Source: Leminorella grimontii ATCC 33999 = DSM 5078 (GTDB lineage: Bacteria > Pseudomonadota > Gammaproteobacteria > Enterobacterales > Enterobacteriaceae). Taken from it: a stretch of 59,763 bases of DNA. The stretch lies in assembly GCF_000439085.1 (NCBI RefSeq), contig NZ_AUUA01000018.1:1-59763 (forward strand). Reading direction: 5' to 3'. The notes beneath the pieces are model-generated. The model saw only the letters and a list, made by a program, of their open reading frames with translations, was not told where the DNA came from and ran no database searches. Shown one piece after another: positions 53,202 to 59,763 of the stretch. The translations under genes and the position numbers were made by a program. Numbering within the stretch: the stretch's first letter is position 1; each line of letters starts with the position of its first letter.

Positions 53202-54995
53202 ATGTCCAGCAATGTTGAAATCCGCCGCCGCGCCGTACAGGCCGCTCGCGGTAAATCCCCCTTCGATCTGCTACTGACCGACGCGCGCATTGTCGATATG
53301 GTCACCGGCGAAATCCGCGAAGCCGACGTTGGCATCGTCGGCGACATGATTGCCAGCGTTCACCCGCGTCACAGTCGTACCGACGCCCGCGAGAGCCGTT
53401 CATTAGCTGGTGCTTATCTGTCGCCGGGATTGATGGACACTCACGTCCACCTTGAAAGTTCACACCTGTCGCCGGAGCGCTATGCCGAGGTCGTTCTCGC
53501 TCAGGGAACCACGGCGGTCTTCTGGGATCCGCACGAGCTGGCCAACGTGCTGGGCGTCGAGGGCGTGCGCTACGCCGTTGACGCCAGCCGCGATTTACCG
53601 CTGCGGGTGATGGTCGCCGCGCCCTCCTGCGTGCCGTCGACGCCGGGGCTGGAGATGTCCGGCGCGGACTTCGCCGGCGCGGAAATGGAAACCATGCTGG
53701 CGTGGCCGGAAGTGCGCGGCGTCGCGGAAGTGATGGACATGCACGGCATCCTGCACGGCAGCCAGCGAATGGAGGAAATCCTTCAGGCCGGCCTCGACAG
53801 CGGTAAAGTGATTGAAGGCCACGCCCGCGGGCTGAGCGGTGCGGATTTGCAGGCCTATCTGGCCGCAGGCGTTACCTCCGACCACGAGCTGGTCTCCGCA
53901 GACGACGCGCTGGAGAAGCTGCGCGCCGGGCTGACGCTGGAAATCCGCGGCTCTCACCCCTACCTGCTGCCGGACATCGTTAAGGCGCTCAAAACGCTGC
54001 CGCATCTCTCGTCGCAAATTACCGTCTGCACCGACGACGTGCCGCCGGACATGCTGTTGGAAAAGGGCGGCATCATCGCGCTGCTCAACCTGCTGATTGA
54101 GCACGGCCTGTCGGCTACCGACGCCCTGCGTTTCGCGACGCTCAATGCGGCTATTCGCCTGCAGCGCAACGACCTTGGGCTGATTGCCGCCGGTCGCCGT
54201 GCCGATCTGGTGGTGTTTGATTCTTTGGAAAAGCTCAAGGCGCGAGAAGTTTACGTCGCCGGGAAGCTGATTGCCCAAGGCGGCGCACTGCTACAGCCGA
54301 TTGTTGCAGCGGCGGAGAGCATTCCTCCGCGCGACACGATGAAAATTGCGCCGCTTAACGCCGAAGATTTCGCTCTGCGCGTGAAGGGCATTCGTCACGG
54401 CGTCGCCCGCCTGCGGCACATTCGCGGCGCGCGCTTTACCCAGTGGGGAGAGATCGACGTTCAGGTTCGCGACGGCATCGTCCAACTGCCCGACGGATTT
54501 AGCCTGATTTGGGTTCAGCACCGCCACGGCCGCCACGAGGCGACGCCGCAAATCGCACTGCTGGAAGGCTGGGGCGAGCTGCGCGGCGCGATTGCCACCA
54601 GCTACTCCCACGACTCGCATAATCTGGTGGTGCTGGGCCGTAATGCAGAAGACATGGCGCTGGCGGCTAACCGGCTTATCGCTTCCGGCGGCGGCATGGC
54701 GCTGGCGCAGCGGGGCGAAATTCTGGCTCACGTGGCTATGCCGATTGCCGGAATGCTGTCCGACCTGCCGGCGGCCGAGCTGGCCCAGCAGTTCCGCCAG
54801 CTTCGCGATCTGAGCGCGAAAGTGGCCGACTGGGAGCCGCCGTACCGCGTCTTTAAGGCTATCGAAGGCACCTGCCTTGCTTGCAACGCAGGGCCGCATT
54901 TGACCGACTTGGGTTTGACCGACGGCAGCACTCGCCAGATTGTCGACCCGCTGCTTGACTGCCGGGAGACCCCGGAACACATATCACAACAATAA
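53202..54995 (+). CDS. ade: Adenine deaminase
   Basis: 597 residues from the ATG at 53202 with a CGGAG site; an ATG at 53160 overlaps the PurR-like box and is rejected. Amidohydrolase motifs: LMDTHVHLESSHL, GTTAVFWDPHELANVLG, MDMHGILHG, IEGHARGLSG, TSDHELVS and CTDDVPP. These and the C-terminal domain (IATSYSHDSHNLVVLGRN, RGEILAHVAMPIAGMLSD) are those of bacterial adenine deaminases (588 residues in E. coli). Reaction: adenine + water to hypoxanthine + ammonia. It is 22 bases from a purine permease gene in one operon. Confidence 0.96.
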   Translation: MSSNVEIRRRAVQAARGKSPFDLLLTDARIVDMVTGEIREADVGIVGDMIASVHPRHSRTDARESRSLAGAYLSPGLMDTHVHLESSHLSPERYAEVVLAQGTTAVFWDPHELANVLGVEGVRYAVDASRDLPLRVMVAAPSCVPSTPGLEMSGADFAGAEMETMLAWPEVRGVAEVMDMHGILHGSQRMEEILQAGLDSGKVIEGHARGLSGADLQAYLAAGVTSDHELVSADDALEKLRAGLTLEIRGSHPYLLPDIVKALKTLPHLSSQITVCTDDVPPDMLLEKGGIIALLNLLIEHGLSATDALRFATLNAAIRLQRNDLGLIAAGRRADLVVFDSLEKLKAREVYVAGKLIAQGGALLQPIVAAAESIPPRDTMKIAPLNAEDFALRVKGIRHGVARLRHIRGARFTQWGEIDVQVRDGIVQLPDGFSLIWVQHRHGRHEATPQIALLEGWGELRGAIATSYSHDSHNLVVLGRNAEDMALAANRLIASGGGMALAQRGEILAHVAMPIAGMLSDLPAAELAQQFRQLRDLSAKVADWEPPYRVFKAIEGTCLACNAGPHLTDLGLTDGSTRQIVDPLLDCRETPEHISQQ

Positions 54996-55017
54996 TTAAT
55001 CATCAGGAACCTTGAGC

Positions 55018-56367
55018 ATGGCCGACAATACTTTTTATTCGACCACATCCACGCAGGGAAGCTGGCTGGAGCGCCGCTTTGCCCTGTATTCCCGCGGCAG
55101 CTCGGTGCGCACCGAGTGCCTTGCGGGCATCACCGGCTTTCTCGCCGCCGCCTATCTGCTGGTGGTCATCCCCGGCCTGCTGGCGGTCGGCGGGATGGAC
55201 AAGGGTGCTGCGACTACCGGCACCATTCTGGTGTTCGTCGGCGGCACGCTGCTGATGGCGTTCTACGCCAACCTGCCGTTTATCGTCGGGCCGGGCATCG
55301 GCGGTTCGGTGCTGGTGGGTGTGACGCTGGCGGGCAGCGAAGGCATCGGCTGGCAGGTCGGGCTTGGCATCGCCTGCTGGTCCGGGATTTTATTCTTTCT
55401 GCTGACCAAGTTCGGCCTGCGAGAAGTGGTCACCCGCTCGGTGCCGCAGTCCATCAAGCTGGGGCTGACGGCCTCTATCGGCCTGTTCGTCGCCGTGCTT
55501 GGCTTTCGCAACGCCGGGCTGGTGCTGGCCAATGCCAAAACCAACGCGCTGATGCTGGGGGACTTCCTCTCTCCCGGCGCGCTGGTGGCGCTGTGCGGCC
55601 TGTTCCTCGCCATCGCCTTGCAGGCGCGGCGGATCCCTGGCTCCATTTTGTGGGCCATCCTGGTCGCTACCCTGATTGGCATTCCTATGGGCGTCACCAA
55701 GCTGCCGAGCAGCTTTATCGACATGCCCCATTCGCTAACGCCGGTACTGGGGCAGATTGACATGATCGGCGCGCTGAACATCGCCTTCCTGCCGTTCCTG
55801 TTCGTCTTTTTCGCCTCGGAGTTCTTCTCGACCATGGGCACGACGCTGGCCGTCGGCGGTGAAGCGGGCCTGCTGGATGAAGAAGGCAATATGCCGAACA
55901 TCAACCGGCCGTTTGTGGTTGACTCGATTGCGGCGGCAGTAGGTCCGTGGCTCGGCATCCCGGCAGCCACTGCGCTGATTGAGTCCTCTGCGGCGGCGGA
56001 AGCGGGCGGTAAAACCGGCATTACGGCGCTGGCCGCGGCGGTGATGTTCCTGCTGATGCTGCTGTTCACCCCGGTGGCGCTAATGATCCCCAAAGAGGCC
56101 ACCGCGCCTGCGTTGATCCTCATCGGCCTGAATATGTTCAGCGGCCTGCGCAAAGTCGATCTGGGCAACTTCACCGACGGCCTGCCGGTGCTGATGATGG
56201 TGATGATTACTCTGATAGCCAACAGCTTCGGCACCGGCATCGCCGGTGGGCTGCTGTTCTACATCGTGATTAAAGCCATCGCCGGCAAGTGGCGGGAAAT
56301 CCCGCTGGGGCTGTGGATACTTGCCGTGCCGCTGGTTTACTATTTTGCGACGTTGGTGAAGCATTAA
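55018..56367 (+). CDS. NCS2 purine permease (AdeP/PbuG-like)
   Basis: 449 residues from the ATG at 55018 with an AGGAA site. About twelve membrane segments. Family marks: GSWLERRFALYSRGSSVRTE, NLPFIVGPGIGGSVLVGV, FFSTMGTTLAVGGEAGLLDEEG, and GIPAATALIESSAAAEAGGKTG. These follow the AdeP/PbuG (AzgA-like) group, which takes up adenine, hypoxanthine or guanine with protons. Adjacent to adenine deaminase, so adenine is the likely substrate. Confidence 0.92.
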   Translation: MADNTFYSTTSTQGSWLERRFALYSRGSSVRTECLAGITGFLAAAYLLVVIPGLLAVGGMDKGAATTGTILVFVGGTLLMAFYANLPFIVGPGIGGSVLVGVTLAGSEGIGWQVGLGIACWSGILFFLLTKFGLREVVTRSVPQSIKLGLTASIGLFVAVLGFRNAGLVLANAKTNALMLGDFLSPGALVALCGLFLAIALQARRIPGSILWAILVATLIGIPMGVTKLPSSFIDMPHSLTPVLGQIDMIGALNIAFLPFLFVFFASEFFSTMGTTLAVGGEAGLLDEEGNMPNINRPFVVDSIAAAVGPWLGIPAATALIESSAAAEAGGKTGITALAAAVMFLLMLLFTPVALMIPKEATAPALILIGLNMFSGLRKVDLGNFTDGLPVLMMVMITLIANSFGTGIAGGLLFYIVIKAIAGKWREIPLGLWILAVPLVYYFATLVKH

Positions 56368-56555
56368 GATTGAGGATATGCATGGCGCCTGTATGCGGGC
56401 GCCACTTGCGGTATTTCAATTTACGAGGTGCCACAATAAAACACCTTATGTTGAGTTCTATATATTTTTCGGTGTATCAATTGAAAATAATGGTTAGTTA
56501 AGTCATCTTACCTCTTGAGTAATTTTTATCTTATTACAAAAAAGAGTTTATCTTG

Positions 56556-57149
56556 ATGACCGTAACAGCCATTTTCATAGAGCCTGAAAAGAATTCAAGT
56601 TTATCTCTGGGCATAGATTTGCCTGTTATAGACGTTAACCAATTTGCTGAAAGAACACTCTTCAGGCGTAGGGTTCTTGTATCCGTAAATGAAAAGCCTC
56701 AACTATTCCTTAACATATACGCTGCCCTTGATACTGACGGCTGGATACTTGAGCAGTGTTTTAAAGAAATAAAAGTAAACCAGAGCACCGTTGCCATACT
56801 TCATGGAATGCATGTTCATCTGTTTGATGTGGAAACGCATAATGTCACCAGCATCAGCTTAGATGACTATGTTGGGAACTTATATTCAATCCCTGATGTT
56901 TATTCTGATGAGCTTACGGAGAACTTTATTGTTACGACGTTTGAGTACACTTTCTTCATTAATATCAAAACGGGGATTAAATGGCGTTCGGAACCATGTG
57001 CTGTAGATGGCGTCAATATTCATGATATTAATGAAAATATCATTTCTGGTTCTGGAGATTGGGAGCCGCCAAGCAGCGATTGGGTGCCTTTTACGCTAGA
57101 TTTAAACACCGGCCGCTTTATTGTTAAGCCTGTATATCAATATATGTAA
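56556..57149 (+). CDS. Unknown 197-residue protein next to the CDI module
   Basis: The ATG at 56556 is used; a TTG directly before it is in frame. Mainly beta-rich soluble protein with acidic composition, no signal peptide. Near the end is ENIISGSGDWEPPSSDWVPF and a final LNTGRFIVKP strand. Low GC, as for the genes on its right. I do not recognise a family. Position beside a cdiA 3' end makes a spare immunity gene possible. Confidence 0.55.
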   Translation: MTVTAIFIEPEKNSSLSLGIDLPVIDVNQFAERTLFRRRVLVSVNEKPQLFLNIYAALDTDGWILEQCFKEIKVNQSTVAILHGMHVHLFDVETHNVTSISLDDYVGNLYSIPDVYSDELTENFIVTTFEYTFFINIKTGIKWRSEPCAVDGVNIHDINENIISGSGDWEPPSSDWVPFTLDLNTGRFIVKPVYQYM

Positions 57150-57312
57150 TTTCCTATTTCTTGGGCCTGTACCGTCGATGCATATCATCACTATTTTTCC
57201 CGTCTGGCAGGTGAGTCCAGTTATCTATACGAGGAAAAAACTGGCTGGAGATTCTTATTGGCGGTGGTACTAAAAACCGGAGGGACTACAGTAAGGTGGT
57301 TGAACTCCTGTA

Positions 57313-57342
57313 TAAAAAAAGCCCCACTGCTTAGGTGGGGCT
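57313..57342 (-). terminator. Terminator of the cdiA-immunity transcript
   Basis: On the minus strand agccccac-N7-gtggggct is followed by ttttttt. It lies about 50 bases after the end of the immunity gene. Confidence 0.85.
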
Positions 57343-57394
57343 ACTAACGCTTGTTATATAACTGCAATTACACACTATAAATGACTATTATCAT

Positions 57395-57718
57395 CTAAAA
57401 GTCAGACCACTCGGCATATTCAATATCTTCCTCTGTTAGTATGCTTATACAATCTTCTTTTAACATTTCGTTAAATGCCTTTATTGTATTTTCTAGCGCT
57501 TCTTCGATTGTTTTTCCACTTCCTCCCGCCCATTCTGGATAACCGTCATATTTTCTTTTTATGGCGACATCTGTTACTCCAGAATAAAATCCATTTTGAT
57601 CTTCATGTATTTTAATTTTCATTTTAGCATAAGGTAAAATACCTACCATCCAAACGGTAAACTCACCTACTGTTTTATCTATACCACTGACATTATCTAC
57701 TTTTAATTTATGCCACAT
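57395..57718 (-). CDS. Candidate CDI immunity protein, HicB-like
   Basis: 107 residues, 11 bases downstream of the toxin frame on the same strand, the normal place for cdiI. The middle (FYSGVTDVAIKRKYDGYPEW, then GSGKTIEEALENTIKAFNEM) resembles the HicB/DUF1902 ferredoxin-like fold. The acidic end (EEDIEYAEWSDF) would suit binding to a basic nuclease. No closer family known to me. Confidence 0.65.
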   Translation of the reverse strand: MWHKLKVDNVSGIDKTVGEFTVWMVGILPYAKMKIKIHEDQNGFYSGVTDVAIKRKYDGYPEWAGGSGKTIEEALENTIKAFNEMLKEDCISILTEEDIEYAEWSDF

Positions 57719-57729
57719 AACATTCCACC

Positions 57730-59763
57730 TTACTGTTTACCAAAGGATACTATTCTTTTATCTGGCCCGATATCAATATATTTACCATTTTTATAATATC
57801 TCGTCACACCTTGTGTATAACCACCAATATTTTCCACAACCCTTGCACCTCTTAGGTTTCCTGCAAAGGCTTTTGCTTTATTGAGATATTGCTCTGGTGT
57901 TTCAGCTTTAACTTCCTTTCCATGCTTATTAAAATGGTCTATCAGCGAAGCTTCTGAACTTCCTCTATTTCCGCCATGCCATTTTTTGTTTATTTCGTCA
58001 GTATTTTCAGATAGATATGCACTATCACGCCAGTCCTGCTCAATAATTTGACTTCCACCAGTATTGCTTTGCGAACCCTCTGCAATTTGGTTACCACCCG
58101 TATGGGCCGATAAACCATCAACTATCTGGTTTCCGCCCGTATCTGTCGGCAAACTATCTGTTATCTGATTTCCGCCCGTATTTGTCGGGCCAGACCCAGC
58201 TATCTGGTCCCCCCGGTATTAGTAGGCAGATTCAGCCGGTCTCCCCAGGTCACCTTTCCGAGGATAAGACCAGACATTCCGTTGCCACTCCGGATCAGCT
58301 TATCCAAATATTCAATTTGTTCTGGGGTCAGTTGCGCAATTAGCGCTGGATCTCTGGTGGCTCCAACCTTCATCGCCTCTTCTATCTGTGCGTTGGTTAA
58401 ACCGATAGTTACTCCCATCTGGTTCATATTCGCACGGCATGTTGTATTTTTCACGCAAGTTTCTAGAGCCTTCTCGCTGGCCTTAACAATGGTGCTCAAG
58501 CCATTGTTTTCTTGCACGATCTGCATCCCCGCCGCCGCACTCCCCGCATCCCCACCAGAAGCTCCAGCAATGCCAGCGATAAGGCTGGTGATAAGGTCCT
58601 CCCGCGCCTTCTTCTCCTCAGAAGTCATATCCTCCACGGCTTTGCTCTTGTCGTTCAGAATAGCATTAGCAATCACCCCCGCCGCCGTCCCCAGCCCGGC
58701 GCTGGCGCAGTCGCCGCCTGGGCCAGCCCGTCCATGCCGCCCATGATGTTGCTGCCGGTGGCGGCAGTGATGGCGGTAATAACCTGGCTGTACTCGCCGC
58801 CGGGTGCCCATTTGAGGGCTTCAAGGTAGTCGGCGTTGGTCTCCGGGTCGATACCCTGTTTTTCCAGCCCCTTCTTAATCGCGTCGGCTTCCTTGGCCTT
58901 GTTCACCACAAAGGTGCCAACCTCGTTCTGGAAGGCGCGGGTGATTTCAAACCCGGCGTCGATTTTCTTCTTGTCGCGCTCGTACAGGTTATCGACGGCG
59001 TTGGTGCCGTCGCGGTCGCTGCTGACGTCGCGATTCAAGCTGGCAATGGCTTCCGCCGCCGTCTGGCCGGTGCGGGCCTGCTGGCCCGCTTCGTCGCGAA
59101 TGGTGACGTCGCCGCCGCTGATGCCCGCGCGCGTGGTGGTGCTGTCGCTGGCGCTCATATAAATCGGCGTAGTGGCGCTCCAACCGCCGGTTTCAGGTTG
59201 CTTGGTGGACGGGTCGGCGTTGGCGCCGGTGGTGGCATTGCCCTTTTGGTCCTTGCCTACGCCGGAAGAGGCCGTGGAACTGCCGCCGTCGCCGCCTATT
59301 TTGCTCATGCCGCCATCGCCGACGCTGTAGCCGCCGCCGATGCTAAAGCCGGAGGCGTCATAGCTGGAGTGGTTTTTGATGTCTCTGGTCTCGATAGTTC
59401 CGGTGCTGAACTGGTTTTTACCGTCCTGCGCCGCCTTGTCAGAGCTTGCAATCACCGCGCCGGTCAGGCTCGTGTGCTCGCCAACGTAGACGTTAAAGCC
59501 GCCGTCACCGGCGAACAGGCCGCTCTGTTCGGTCACGCTCTTGAAGTCGGCATCGACCTTGTTCTGGCTGTAGTTGGCGCTGGCAGAGAAGCCGTAGCCC
59601 ACCGTCACGCTGCCGCCGACGTTCCAGTCGTCGCTCTTGTAGGTGCTGGTGTCCTGCAGGCTTTCGATGGTGAGGTTCTTGCCCACGTCAGCGATGATGC
59701 TGCTGCCCTTGGCCGCAGCGCCAGAGAGGGTAGTGTCGCCGCCGCTCTGGATAAACAGGGTAT
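57730..59763 (-). pseudogene. cdiA: 3' part of a cdiA-type contact-dependent inhibition gene, frame broken twice (5' end outside window)
   Basis: Three frames make one gene. From 59763 to 58673 it reads as filamentous-haemagglutinin repeats (LFIQSGGDTTLSGAA, GKNLTIESLQDTSTYKSDDW, VTVGYGFSASANYSQNKVDA) into a pretoxin region ending GSNIMGGMDGLAQAAT. The next frame resumes at GGDCASAGLGTAAGV and runs through EEKKAREDLITSLIAGIAGA and the VENN-like VQENNG to 58200. The third frame (57730-58152 and upstream) carries the repeats and the toxin domain. The first break (about 58700-58720) seems to lack some 60 residues normal in this family. The second (about 58207-58213) is a one-base loss inside a repeat. 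The toxin domain (57730-58032) has SLIDHFNKHGKEVKAETPEQ, YLNKAKAFAG and a GPDKRIVSFGK end, resembling small RNase-fold toxins. Confidence 0.85.
58033..58226 (-). repeat. Five 39-bp (13-residue) tandem repeats linking cdiA stem and toxin
   Basis: Units: PTNTGG(N)QIAGSG (one base short), PTNTGGNQITDSL, PTDTGGNQIVDGL, SAHTGGNQIAEGS, QSNTGGSQIIEQD. The core TGGNQI is kept in each. They lie after the VENN-like pretoxin segment and before the toxin domain. They could be the recombination or cleavage point for toxin-module exchange. Confidence 0.85.

Noticed and set aside
53595-54278. Long minus-strand frames opposite adenine deaminase (also 54291-54980)
   Set aside because: Shadow frames; the plus strand has a complete, well-conserved enzyme.

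Overview
The window is about 60 kb of a Gram-negative chromosome. Gene content points to Enterobacterales: DsdC/DsdA, MaeB, HscC, YegP and YcaC homologues close to the Escherichia/Salmonella proteins, a BapA/Lap-type adhesin locus, a classical autotransporter and a CdiA-type effector. GC is high in the core genes and clearly lower in the small-gene islands (about 46.4-49 kb and 56.5-58.2 kb). Genus cannot be fixed from sequence alone. I saw no tRNA, rRNA, CRISPR array, integrase or transposase.

Layout. 1-14.2 kb: a type I secretion locus on the + strand, made of the 3' part of a giant Ig-repeat adhesin, an OmpA-domain envelope protein, a LapB-type ABC transporter, an HlyD-type adaptor and a TolC-type outer-membrane channel with a long N-terminal extension. 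14.4-15.8 kb: a membrane-anchored PstS-like protein. 15.9-18.9 kb: two tandem GH5 endoglycoceramidase-like genes. 19.3-23.9 kb: a sugar-acid operon (two-part UxaA-family lyase and KdgT-family permease) with its own sigma-54 activator, a sigma-54 promoter and an upstream dyad. 24.1-25.3 kb: a CigR-like protein and a lipoprotein. 25.2-30.9 kb: dsdC, then divergently an N-acyl-D-amino-acid deacylase, a GntP/DsdX-type permease and dsdA, which together look like an N-acyl-D-serine scavenging pathway. 31.1-32.9 kb: an AbiE-type (type IV) toxin-antitoxin pair with a symmetric four-site operator. 33.0-35.3 kb: maeB. 36.3-39.5 kb: an autotransporter. 39.5-46.3 kb: housekeeping and regulatory genes (YcaC-like hydrolase with divergent LysR, yegP, MFS plus acetyltransferase pair, LMW phosphatase, hscC).

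46.4-53 kb is an accessory region: four small unknown genes, a HigB/HigA-like toxin-antitoxin pair whose toxin C-terminus is frameshifted, an unknown gene, a lone fimbrial-type adhesin and a broken gene, the last two lying between two copies of a LysR gene 3' end. 53.1-56.4 kb: adenine deaminase and an NCS2 purine permease, with a PurR-like box in the divergent promoter. 56.5-59.8 kb: the 3' end of a cdiA-type gene on the - strand, with tandem 13-residue repeats, a small nuclease-like toxin domain and an adjacent immunity candidate. The cdiA reading frame is broken twice, once apparently by an internal deletion and once by one base.

The strongest second-look items are the decayed CDI module, the exact 1575-bp super-repeat in the adhesin, the sigma-54 sugar-acid operon, the N-acyl-D-serine operon, the AbiE operator, the frameshifted HigB-like toxin, and the island bounded by duplicated LysR 3' ends.
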